Source: Azolla caroliniana (taxonomy: Eukaryota > Polypodiophyta). Taken from it: a stretch of 64,000 nt of DNA. The stretch lies in the NCBI GenBank assembly GCA_043228905.1, contig JBHGNT010000002.1, positions 9,238,001-9,302,000 of the forward strand, written 5' to 3'. Below the pieces are notes generated by a model that was not told where the DNA came from, ran no database searches, and worked only from the letters and a program-made list of their open reading frames with translations. Shown piece after piece: positions 11,803-22,350 of this stretch; position 1 is the stretch's first letter, and each line of letters begins with the position of its first letter. The position numbers and the translations under genes were made by a program.

Positions 11803-12429
11803 TCAGTCGGTCGGACCTTGTACTACGTAAGCTTCATCTGCCAAGTCTTTGGCAAAAGACTTTCTCCGAGCTGCTTCAGTCAAGATTGCGCTCGTGACTT
11901 CGGAGTACTTAACGGCAACTATTGAAGCATTGCACACGGTTGTAACGAAAGTTTCCCATGAAGAGGGGAGACTACTCATGAGTATCATTGCTCTGAGTTC
12001 ATCCTCAATTGTCGTCCCCTGAGATGAGATTTGGGAGCTTATGCTTTCGTACTCGTTGAGGTGTGCCTGAACCGAATTGGATTCTTTCATCCGCAAGTTG
12101 TAGAGGCACCGGATCAAATACATCTTCATTGCGGCAACCTTCTTTTCATAAGTTTTCGACGGTGTTTTCCAAAGTTCAAACGTTGTCGTGCATGATTGCA
12201 TTGTGAAGTACACTGACTCCGACAAGTGCATCCAAATCGTGGGGCGGACGATTTTGTCTAGCTTTAACCACTTGTTTGCCTTGTATGCTTTTGGAGGATT
12301 TTCATTCTCAATCGGGTCTATCTGACCCTTGACTATGAGATAGTCTTGCATTTGTTCCTTCCAGAAGTTGAAGTTCGAACCGTCGAACCTCCTTAGACTC
12401 ATCTCCGATGAGCCGTATGTTGATGCCAT
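11803..12429 (-). pseudogene. gag: copia A gag
   Basis: A gag of the UBN2 type starts MASTYGSSEMSLRRFDGSNF, with the conserved F-W-x-x-Q-M-Q-D-Y and later NLRM..S-V-Q-AHLNEYES segments. It is nearly identical in layout to copia B gag. The zinc knuckle that should follow is degraded: only the GHIKADC half survives near 11700. Confidence 0.82.
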
Positions 12430-13105
12430 CTGCTTCGGTTTCGGTTGGTAAGACTTGGTTCGGAGTTGACTACGAACCTTAGTGGGGTGCAGCCGGTCGG
12501 CTCACCCGATATCGTTCTAGTCGGTTTTGAACCTGAGTCGGTTTGGTTTCGGATACTTGTTGCTGAACTTGCTCGGAGTGACTCCAGTAACTTGAGGGAC
12601 AGAACCGGCTGGTCTTCCCGAATGTTGCCGAATCGGAGTGAGCCCGGTTAGCATCCGATTGTATGCTGAATACCGATTACACGAAACCGATTGTTTGGGC
12701 CGATTCTGCTTCGGATGACTGCAACGATGAGAGGGACGGATCCAACTGATCCTCCCGAATGTCGATCAGCCGAGTGAAGCACAAAGTGGTTGTTGCCAGG
12801 AGACCAATCTGCAGCGGGTGGTTACAGCAAGCGGGTGAATAGCGTCCAGTGACCTATTCGGATGTTGTTTAACCGAATGAAGCACAATTGGGTCGGTTGT
12901 TGCTCAAGGAGCTCCCCTCAAGCGGTTACAATCACAGGAATAGAGTACAGCCAACTGGCTTACTCCAATTTGTGATTTAACACAGTGAGATGCGAGCTTC
13001 TTCTTCTTTTTCTTTCTTCCTTCTCTGTTGTTTTTTTCAAAGAAAATGAAAACAGAATGTTGTGTTGTGCGATGACAGCCGACAGTGGCTTGAAGAACCT
13101 CCAAC

Positions 13106-13117
13106 ACTCTGATACCA
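13106..13117 (-). other. copia A primer binding site
   Basis: Reverse complement reads TGGTATCAGAGT, matching the 3' end of initiator tRNA-Met used by most plant copia elements, two bases from the LTR. Confidence 0.85.
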
Positions 13118-13119
13118 AA

Positions 13120-13422
13120 TGTTGTGTACAAGTCTGTCAATGCGGAAGTGTAAGCAACATTCGTGATGAAGAAGAACTTGTGTATGCATGAGCAAGATAG
13201 ACACAGAGGGAGAGAGGGAGAGAGAGAGGCACAAAGTAAAACGTTATATTCCAAATAGCAACAGTTACAAATGACAACCAACCTTCATTAAAGGTTACAA
13301 AGTCACTTTATATAGTGACTATCCTAGGGCAACTACCCTTTATGCTATTTACAGAAATAGCCCGAACTTGGGCTATCCAAAGGGACAGTGTGAATATGAC
13401 CATTATACACTCGTATTCGACA
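13120..13422 (-). repeat. copia A 5' LTR
   Basis: 303 bp, bounded by the primer site inside and target duplication CAATG outside. Confidence 0.92.
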
Positions 13423-13427
13423 CAATG

Positions 13428-14050
13428 GACCCAAATACATATAGGACCATTATGATAGGTCATACGCTCGCTAAATTATATGGTGCATTAATGGAACTAG
13501 AGCTCAACGATTATATGAAAACCTTAAGCCTTCGAGCACGTAAGCAAGCTAGCTTTAGAAGAACCTTCTCCACTATTGACGATATCTTCACACTTAGATG
13601 CTTAATTAACCAGACGAAGGCTCGCAAGAAGAAACTATATTGTTGTTTTGTGAACTTCCGCAAAGCCTTTGACACAATTCCTAGGGAGCGGTTGTTTGGT
13701 AGGCTTAAAAGCTTGGAGATACCAAATGGCTTGATCTGGGCCATCTATACTCTATATGAGCAAGTCTTTGGGTGACTAAGATGCCCAGGTGGCCTATCCA
13801 ATCGCTTCACCCAAACCATTGGTGTAAAACAGGGTTGCCCCGTATCACCGACTCTTTTTGGGATCTACATTGATGAGATCACTGATTTTATTGCTTGTAA
13901 GGGAGGCAACGGAGTAGCCATTGGGGGTTACATGCAATTTAGTCTCGTACTCTACGCAGATGACATAGTTTTGCTCTCAAAGTCTGAGCACGACCTACAA
14001 AAGCACTTTAATGTCCTACATGACTTTTGCACGCTACTATCACGGACGAG
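13428..14050 (+). pseudogene. LINE reverse transcriptase, segment 2
   Basis: The frame continues the RT from segment 1: YRTIMIGHTLAKLYGA, CCFVNFRKAFDTIPRERL, GVKQGCPVSPTLFGIYIDE and the catalytic box LYADDIVLLS (about 13952). A TGA at 13773-13775 interrupts it. The segment ends at the solo-LTR target ACGAG. The RT type (IHKGGDPMDPN, FVNFRKAFDT) differs from the usual angiosperm L1 RT. Confidence 0.75.
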
Positions 14051-14389
14051 TAGATGAGGCTTAATACTAAGAGAGAGAGAGAGAGTGTGTGTGTGAGAAT
14101 AGACAAGAGAACAAGAATTGAATTATGCTTCCGTAATTGGTGTTGTGCACCTTGACTAAGGCCAAGGTGAACCCCTGTATTTATACATGTTTGTGGGATC
14201 TAAATGTAGTTCCATGCAGAGACTCATTTTCATGCACAAGCTTCTAGAGCTTTTTGGAAGCTTCTAAAATCTCCTACACGTAGAATTGATAATCTACAAT
14301 AATCTATAAAAGTAACATGACCATGTATTGGATGTGTTGGCTAAAACATATCAATTGATTATAATAAAATAGGTCAAGAGTTCGAATCA
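14051..14389 (-). repeat. solo LTR (copia-like) in the LINE
   Basis: 339 bp flanked by the 5-bp duplication ACGAG (14046-14050, 14390-14394). In minus orientation it starts TGATTCGAAC, has a TATA box (GTATAAATA) and a CT-rich end, as plant copia LTRs do, and ends CTA instead of CA. No internal region or second LTR is present. The LINE frame resumes right after it. It begins with an antisense tRNA B-box-like sequence. Confidence 0.78.
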
Positions 14390-15425
14390 ACGAGGACTGG
14401 TAGTGAATCTAGCGAAAACTAAAGTCTTGATCTTTCATACATCGTCTCAAGTTAGGAGTAAATGTAACCTAATCCTCTCTCATAAACCAATTGAGGTAGT
14501 TGGATCGTATGTATATCTGGGAGTCACTTTTAGTGCTCATTCAAGTAAATTCTCGATAAGTAAGCATCCAAAGAGAGGCTAACAAGAGGGTATGCATCCC
14601 TCTCACTCTTAGAGAGACAATGCCACCACGCATACTTTCAAGAGCCACGGACTAAGGGGTGGCTCTTTGACTCATTAATGCATCAGTAGTATCGGCTCTA
14701 GGTCTACCATCTTTCATGTGGACACAATTAGAGAGACCTTCGGTGACAATGTTATCATGTCAACTCCAAAGCAAATCGACCGTACTACATGACATTATTA
14801 GAGCAAAGTTCAGTTTGCCCCTAATGTTAGTAGAAGCACTTTTCCAACTAGTAGTTTTTATTCATGGGACACATAGCCAACCACAAGATAGGATATCCCG
14901 TCAAGCTTTTGAGGCATCCCGATCCCTATATACGTCTGAAGATATTAGCTCTTGGTATAGCACTGTAGTGAGTTGGTTACTTGCAAATGGCATAGACATT
15001 AATAGTTCCTACCTCCCCTTAAGTATAACCATGGGATTTATCAAACTTTAATATCTCATGAGGACCGTAATAAAGTAATACGCCAAGAAATATGGCAAAT
15101 TTATAGCCGATATAAATAGATCACCCCACGAGAGCCACTCCCATCTAAAATGTTGTACTATAAGGAACACTTCATGCACTTCTCTAAGTTAGGTTTTATT
15201 ACACAACCATGAATATCTAGATACATTCTTATCAAATGCACTAAGGGTGGCTATTGGACAACTTGGGATATCATCTCACCAACTTGAGATTGAGAATGGT
15301 TGTGCTAATAGAGTCCCTAGAGAGGAAAGACTATGTAGGTTATGTCACATAGAGATAGAGGACGAGTATCACTTTACATGCAATTGTCCAACTTATACCG
15401 AGATAAGGGCGAAATACCAAGACAT
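14390..15425 (+). pseudogene. LINE RT C-terminal and zinc-binding region, segment 3
   Basis: After the solo LTR the same LINE continues: LVVNLAKTKVLIFHTSS and SYVYLGVTFSAHSSKFS (RT thumb), then TVLHDIIRAKFSLP (about 14780), and a C-terminal segment LGISSHQLEIENG followed by a C-X2-C...H...C zinc motif (LCRLCHIEIEDEYHFTCNC, 15250-15410). The frame shifts several times. The 3' end runs into a CATA microsatellite, possibly the LINE tail. Confidence 0.7.
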
Positions 15426-15426
15426 A

Positions 15427-15515
15427 AGCATACATACATACATACATACATACATACTATACATACATATACATACATATTCGAATGTGGATACATACAT
15501 ACATACATAACATTG
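15427..15515. repeat. (CATA)n microsatellite
   Basis: Tandem CATA units with a few interruptions follow the LINE end directly. Short frames rich in His-Thr-Tyr-Ile here are translation of the repeat. Confidence 0.85.
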
Positions 15516-15613
15516 TTTACCATAGATATGATATCCCCTCCTCTTGTAGTAGTAAAGTAAAAGAAAGACCTTATCATCAAGAAGGGAGGAAGTGAAGGAA
15601 GTGAAGGAAGGCT

Positions 15614-16842
15614 ATGGCTCTGCTGCAACACAGCTTATCTCTGGACCATTCAGGAAGCTTCAGGTGTATCGTTCTCAGATCCATCTCTTCTCCAAAGAAG
15701 GTAAAGGGAAAAGAAATGCATAAAGGAATCCCACCCATATATTAAACTGCCGAATTTCCCCTGTTCTTGAGAGAGGAAGAGAGCGATTTCTTTGTGTTTT
15801 CTCCATTGCTGCATGCGTATGTGTATATAAGAAACTCTTAACACAGGACTCGTCTTTTTTCTTTTTTTTGTTTTTGTTTTTTTTTTTCTTTCTTTGTTAA
15901 CAGAGTAATGCAGGATGGTTTAGTACCTGTTCTAGTAATTGCAAACTAGTTGTTTTCTCAGTCACAACTGTGATCAAGCCAACAGTAAGAAAGCCATGCT
16001 TGCCGACTGCAGGGCTACTGTCGAAGCCCACCACTCTCATCACTGAGAGGCTGATCTGTACAGACCTTCTAGCTGGGCATAAACTAGAATTTAGATATGC
16101 CAAACAGCCCTCTAAAGACTTTTGTGAATTTATAGAAACTACCCCTAAGCAAGAGGTTGCAGCCTTCTTTCGAGATATCGCCAGTGAATTGGAAGTTTAT
16201 CGACAACTCGAAGATTACCATCTCAAAGTGCGGGATGACATTGGTGACTTTCGGGTAGAGGTCCATTTCGGGGATGAGGAAAGGTGTGGACCTGAGCCAC
16301 GACTGGATGGACGATGCATCCTATGTGAACCCGATGTCAATCTGTTCCTCGGACAGACACCCGGGATGGCATCGGGTGAATGTGTAATGCCGGAATTCTC
16401 TAGGAATGATAATGAGTATGATAATGATGATGGCCATCATGAACCCTATGCTGTGGCTCGATTGGACTACAAAGGGAGGTGTGGATTTTCCATCACTCCT
16501 TCGAGACATGTCCAAAAGATGAGCGAGTTGAATGATGAAGAGCTCTTTGCATTGTGGCATGTTGCTGTCAAGGTTCTTCGGGCCTCGAATGTCCCTTTCA
16601 TCAGTATGATTCTCAACCAGGGCACGTATCGAACTCTCGACCATTTAGTTCTTAAAGTGTGGATAGAGAATTATCTTCATGAGCTTTACCGGTCCACTTG
16701 GTCCCAGGAAAGGAAAGATACTTGGGCTCGGTTGCAAAAGCTTGCATTGAATCGGCCTAAGAAGCAGAGAGTTTGCTTTTTCTTCCGAAGGAATAACTCA
16801 TGTCGGCATGGTGATTTTTGCAGCTATTTGCACGAGAGCTGA
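15614..16842 (+). CDS. HIT-like domain / CCCH zinc-finger protein
   Basis: Two exons: 15614-15700 and 15904-16842, 341 aa. ATG 15614 opens a 29-codon exon ending at AAGAAG|GTAAAG. The intron has a T-rich tract and ends TTAACAG, and phase is kept. The N-terminal ~45 residues are Ser-rich and basic, perhaps an organelle signal. Residues about 210-290 resemble the histidine-triad fold: ITPSRH (His 231), the D-E-E-L helix, NQG (267-269) and DHLVLKV in place of the H-x-H-x-H triad, so only one triad His remains and hydrolase activity is doubtful. The C terminus has a C-X8-C-X5-C-X3-H finger (Cys320, Cys329, Cys335, His339), a form that usually binds RNA. I do not recognise a named gene. Exon 1 is less certain than exon 2. 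Confidence 0.68.
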
Positions 16843-18529
16843 ACCTGTAATAGTATTTCATTAACACCCACAAAAAAAAATTCATCTTGAAGGAGAAGAT
16901 ATATCTATCTTGGTGTTATTGCAAGGAATCTGCTGCAACTTATTGTGTGTTGGCCATGGCATGGTTCAAACTCCAACAGGCCCTTTTTTAGCACCAAGTG
17001 GCCATTATTTAGCACCAAGATTCAAAATGTTTGTGTAAAGCCTATATTTCAAGGATGGTAAAATTTGTTGTTCATTTTCTTCTTGTTATTATAAAAGCAT
17101 TTTGTAAAATATTTAGAGCTTCTAGTTTCGTTTGTAATAATTGAATATCATTTTAAGAATCTTGAGGCTAAGGATATTCTTTCTCTATGATATATTGGAA
17201 TCCATTGCTTTGTAAGTTTGCTGGCAATGGTTTGGATTTGTTTAACCAGAGCTTGATCGCCACTATTTTAGCATTGCCCGTCTGAAGTGGTAGTAATCTA
17301 TTGTTTCAAGAAATCCTTAGTCATCACCATGCCCAATATTTATGAAGTGGGTATTGTAGCTCTTTCACTTCAATAGATTATCACAAATTCTTCCACATTG
17401 TTTTTGGGTTTGTAAAGGTTAAATTGTCGTTAAGTCTGCAAAATGAGATGATGATGATGACAGTTTGCTTTTTCATTTTGGATTGGGATTTTTGGTGTTT
17501 AAAGTGTTCCTCTAAGAGTAATCTGATTATGAATATAGATGTATACTTTCTGGGGAGTAAAAATTTAGGATTCAAAGTGTCATTAAGTTTTCTTTGACAG
17601 TAGCAGTATTTTGGATATATGATTTTACATTGGAAATTTAGATAAATCACGGTCGGTTTTTATATTCTCGTGATACCTTTTGACATCAATCCAATGTTAT
17701 ATTTGTAAGTAGGTTTTGTATAGACAATAGAAAAACTTTTCAAACACCCAGCATAAACTCCTTACCTTATGTCTAATGACCATGATAAATTTGTAAGAAT
17801 TGCACATTTTCACAATTTCCAAAGTCTTGTGGTGATGAAAGACATTGTGAAGGAAACATATCCCAATAGGTATGCAACCATGATTGTCATAACATCTGGA
17901 TTACTTCAATATCTTTACAGTCTTCTTAGGAAGAAAAATCAAGCTTTCATTGAGCGTGCATTGTCTTAAAGATGGCATCTTAACTCACATACATCACCAT
18001 TTTTACATAGATGTGAAATACTAAACATAAATACGCGTACAACACATATGGTAAGTATTTCAAAAGTATTCTATTGTTTATAAAAAAAAATTGAATTTGT
18101 AATCTAAATATAAAAGATGTCGAATACGTTAAAAACTTCTCATATTTGTATTGCATCAAACAATTGGTTTATTTTTACCAAAAACACACCGCTTCGCATT
18201 AGTTAGCAAACAAAATACATCAAAGTTCAACAATTAAGATCCACAAGGCCTAACCTTAGAGAGATCTATGTATCCAACAACTCCAAAAGCCAACAACAAA
18301 TTCAGCAAAACTCATGTTGTCGTTCCCTCACAAATCTGATCATAATCCCCACCCCTTCATTTACAACAAAATTATCCCACCTACTCTTTTACAACAAAGT
18401 TATCCGGGTACCACAACTATGGTAACTTACTTGTACCACAACTATACATATTTACGTCTCATGTCCACTAATGGGAACCATTGGTGGAAATAGCCACCTG
18501 GGTACTTGGTAGTTCCATTTAGGCCCTGT
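16843..18529. other. 3' flank and AT-rich spacer
   Basis: No recognisable gene or transposon protein. The first few hundred bases are probably the 3' UTR and downstream region of the HIT-like/CCCH gene. Short frames show no domain. Confidence 0.45.
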
Positions 18530-18644
18530 CGAAGATTTGACCATCATTAGGCGAACCACCCCATTTCACTTGAAACTTTGACCGTGCCCTTTCTGCTTTG
18601 TTCAATTCCCCTTGTCATACTGTTCGCGCAGTCGGGATACCAGC

Positions 18645-19096
18645 TAACAAATCGGCAACGGTTTGGTTTGAACCGAACCGAACCACAAAACCGCGGCTTA
18701 ACGGTTTAAACAGTTCAGTTCAGTTTCAGGTTTTAAAAAATGGTTTGGTTCGGTTTCAATAGTTAAACCCATGGTTTAAACGGTTCTTTTTTTTTTAATT
18801 TGCTTTTTAAAATTCTAAAACAAATTTAAAAAAATTGTTTTTTGATAATCTTTTCATTTTCATGCCTTATTCTCACATTTTGGGAAAAAAATAATTTTTA
18901 AAATTTTAAAATTTTAAATTTGACCTAAGCTGAAAACCAAACCGAACCATGAAACCATAGTTTTACAGGTTTAATGGCTTAACAGTTTGAAAAATAATAA
19001 TTTAATGGTTCGGTTTCATGGTTCGGTCCGTTTCAGGTTTCAACATCTCTAAACGGTTCGGTTTCAAACCGGAAACCGAACCATTGCCGATTGTTA
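18645..19096. mobile_element. hAT-type MITE
   Basis: A 452-bp AT-rich element with imperfect terminal inverted repeats (TAACAAATCGGCAACGGTTT and, on the other strand at the far end, TAACAATCGGCAATGGTTC). It is flanked by the 8-bp duplication ATACCAGC (18637-18644, 19097-19104). Eight-bp duplications are the mark of the hAT superfamily. Its ends are rich in GGTTCGGTTT-type motifs. It encodes no transposase, so it would need one in trans. Confidence 0.75.
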
Positions 19097-19509
19097 ATAC
19101 CAGCTTGAACCAAATATCTAGCAGCACCTCGCCGCTTGGGAACTTTTGTTGTTGAGAAACAAACTTACAACACCTGATCCAAATTTGCCAGACCAATAAG
19201 CACACCACCACCATCCATATTTCCTCAAAAAATGCAAAGTTTGTGCTAGGTCACACTCCAACACATTGTTGGAACACGCTACCACCCTAAACCCTAAACC
19301 GAACCATTGCCGATTGTTAATACCAGCTTGAACCAAATATCTAGCAGCACCTCGCCGCTTGGGAACTTTTGTTGTTGAGAAACAAACTTACAACACCTGA
19401 TCCAAATTTGCCAGACCAATAAGCACACCACCACCATCCATATTTCCTCAAAAAATGTAAAGTTTGTGCTAGGTCACACTCCAACACATTGGAACACGCT
19501 ACCACCCTG
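19076..19509. repeat. 223-bp tandem duplication (MITE end plus L1)
   Basis: The unit beginning CCGAACCATTGCC at 19076 recurs at 19299 nearly unchanged, including the MITE right end and the flanking L1 sequence. The duplication is therefore younger than the MITE insertion. The junction carries two CCCTAAA units (about 19286-19299). Confidence 0.85.
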
Positions 19510-20008
19510 CACTATAAATCCATGTCCCTCTGGATTTAACTATTCCGGCCAGCCTTGCCTTGTTAATATCAAACCCTATAAGGACCCCCACACAACTTTC
19601 CCATTCACACCACAAGCTGCCACGATCTTGAGATTTCAATTTTTTACGCCAAATGTTAATCGCCTTTGCACAATTCTAAAAACAGTGAGGGATCAATTCC
19701 AAAGTGTGTCCACATAACTTGCAACCAGCCTCCCCATCACGACACCTCATCCACTCCCCTATAGATATCGCCTTATGGCTACAAAGCCACAACCAAACCT
19801 TTATTTTTTCTAGCATATCCAACGCCCATAGCCTCCTCCAAAATGACTTCAAGAAGTCATCTGATATGCCTTTATCCCTCCAACTATTGCGAGTCTGAGT
19901 AGCACCCACTAATTTGGATCCAATGATTTGCCTTACTAGCTTAGTATTGTACTCAAAAAACCCTTGTAGTTTGTTCATACCTCTAGTGGATCCCACTCCA
20001 TCGAACAA

Positions 20009-20256
20009 TTGTTTTACTAAATCTCTCTATTATACAAGTATCACACACGGAAGTTCATGTCATGAAGAAATTGTGCCAAAAACGTTTCTCAATGAACAAA
20101 CCACTTCACTCAGAAGAAAGTGTTTAGGCCAAATTCTTATTGTTATTGAATTTTCTCTTAGGAAATGTAAAATGCTTGTAAACACATAGAATACTGAGAA
20201 CATCTTGAAATGAAAATGCTAAAATACGTGTTAAATACTTATGTGTATTTAATATA

Positions 20257-20302
<46 letters not shown>

Positions 20303-22350
20303 ACCACATTGGCATTATTTTACGTGAAACTTGCATTTTGTTAATAGCTTGAAATACTTTAAAACACTTCTATATATTCAAAGTTCTCATGGTAAACCAC
20401 CACAAAACTAGAACTTCGCAATATTGCAACATCTAAAGTTACCACAAGGTCTCGAAGTAATGCAAGGTTCCATAGAACTTTTTGTTCCCAAGAGGGGTGT
20501 GTGTGTGTGTGTGCTTGTATTATATTAATGAAAAATTGAAACTAGAGCACAAAAGTCGATGTGAAGCCAACTAATATAGCTTTCCCTAAATATGAATTAT
20601 ACATCAGCCAATCCAGTTAGCAAAGTCAACAAGTATACCATAAATATTAAAGCTGATTAAATTCCATCTTTGGGATTCATATTCTCACATTAGTTTGTCA
20701 TAATATGGGGCATGGGCCTTCGTCATGTCAACTTATGGGCCGAAAGTCCAACACAATTAGTTGGGTGGGTAAATAACCTATCTTTGTAAACATGTCTCTC
20801 AACCCTTACTTGTCTCAATTGCAATTTGTTGGCCAATAAGAAATGTAAAGAGTACAACGTGCATGTGAACCACAAATTCAAAAGATGGGCCCATGTCTAA
20901 GAAAATGTGTGAAACCTCCTTTAAGGAGGTGGGATTTCATTCATAGAGGTAAGTAGTTGTCCTTCTCTTGCCAACTCTTTCTTCGGCATTGGGCATTGTC
21001 ATTTTTTCTTAGTGAAATCAAGAAATGTTTTCCTTGTTTGAACATACCTATCAATGTCTAATGATTTCAATCATTTAATGACACTTACCGTTACATCGCA
21101 ATCATTTGAAACATTTACTATTTGTTACTTTACATGATCGAGGAATGTTTTCTTTTTATCAATCCATTGAATTACATGGCCATGCTTGAAATAATAGGAA
21201 ATTGTAGTAAAAAGCCTGAAATTAACTAGATTCCTTTTTTGTGCTCATGCCTTGAAATATTAGGAAACATCGACTTCATTTTTGCAAGCATTGTGCTCAC
21301 GAAGAGTATGTATGGTTCACTAGTTCGATCTTTTCTTAATTTCTCTCTTTTTCTCTTGCATCTATTCTTAAACCCTATTCCCTAAGGCATGCACGTGAAG
21401 GTTTAGGTTTTTGTTTTGGTTTCACCTTGTTTGTACGAAGTCCTTACAATTTTATTGAATGCAAGATCAAGGACATATCATGACAATCATCCTCGTACAA
21501 GAAAAAGAGAGTAAAAAATTAAATATGCACATTGTGTAGTGATATCCCATTTGTTTCACTACTAAGAATCAAAATATATTGGTAGACGAGGGCCTAGTTG
21601 GGAAATAGAAAGTGTCAACAAGGAGAGCGTTCCATAAGAACATGAACCCATATACAATCATGGAGCCAAGTTTCTAGCAACATCTTGTAGATTAAACTAT
21701 TCAATCATATTCATGTTTTTCCGTTCTTTTGTTTATAATGATCCTTAAGGGTTATGTAGATGCTTATTAAGATATAACAATCTCTATATCTTAGAAAATT
21801 TACCAAACTAGTTACGAACCTAGAGTTTACAATCTTGTAAGGTCATAGATCGAACAATTCTACATTTCCCCATGGCATTCATTGTTCCGAACCTAACCTG
21901 GAACCTCTCCTCATAGCCTTCGTTGTTGCAAACCCCACCTAAAACAAGCATGATAGATTCTAGTCACAACAATGCAGAAATAGGTCAAGATCCAATAAAC
22001 ATTTCAGAAAAAAAAAACCAACAAGATGCTCAATTAGGTCATATGGATTTTGTTTGTATAGTAATTTATTATTGATCATTTTCCACTTTTGAGTAGCACT
22101 TGTTCACTAACTCAAAGCAATCCACATTTCACCAACTCACATGGAAGACCCAAAACCCCGTATTGCATATATTACTCATTCATTTGTTATATATAACATA
22201 GGTGGCAGCTTATGCATACACAAGTTCACACAAAAATGCTTAGCAAATGTATAAAAGGCAAAAAAAGGGCATACAACAATGAGCTATGCAAAGGTTTTGC
22301 CTCCAAAAGGAATCGATTGTTGTGCCTATTCACACTAGTTGTCGTGAGGC
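20009..22350. other. AT-rich spacer with TG microsatellite
   Basis: A (TG)n run lies at about 20261-20299 and a shorter one near 20500. Otherwise I see no gene, RNA or transposon protein. The part next to 22351 is probably the 3' flank of the GH17 gene. Confidence 0.5.

Larger units (their letters stand above)
7913..13422 (-). mobile_element. copia A: complete but decayed Ty1/copia element
   Basis: Two 303-bp LTRs (7913-8215, 13120-13422) begin TGTTGTG and end TTCGACA. The element is flanked by the 5-bp target duplication CAATG (7908-7912, 13423-13427). A tRNA-iMet primer site lies next to the upper LTR, and a purine tract (reverse complement of CTCCCCCGTA, 8216-8225) next to the lower one. 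The internal minus-strand frames are gag, protease, integrase, RT and RNase H in copia order, broken by several stops and shifts. By eye the LTRs differ at roughly 13 positions, so this copy is older than copia B and C. It belongs to the same family as copia B. Confidence 0.93.
18530..20008 (-). pseudogene. L1-type LINE relic (C-terminal zinc-binding region)
   Basis: The minus frame 20008-19676 reads a plant L1 'zf-RVT' region: FWRRLWALDMLEKIKVWLWL, then C-X2-C (CKLCGH) and a late H-C. Further C-terminal L1-like sequence continues to about 19300 and, across the MITE, to about 18530. Multiple stops and a duplication make it inactive. It is a different LINE family from the one at 7753-15425. 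Confidence 0.55.

Noticed and set aside
15247-15631. His-Thr-Tyr-Ile and Tyr-Val-Cys-Met repeat peptides on both strands
   Set aside because: They are translations of the CATA microsatellite; only the preceding LINE zinc region is real.
19284-19300. Interstitial telomere repeat (CCCTAAA twice)
   Set aside because: Only two units at a duplication junction, too few for a telomere relic.
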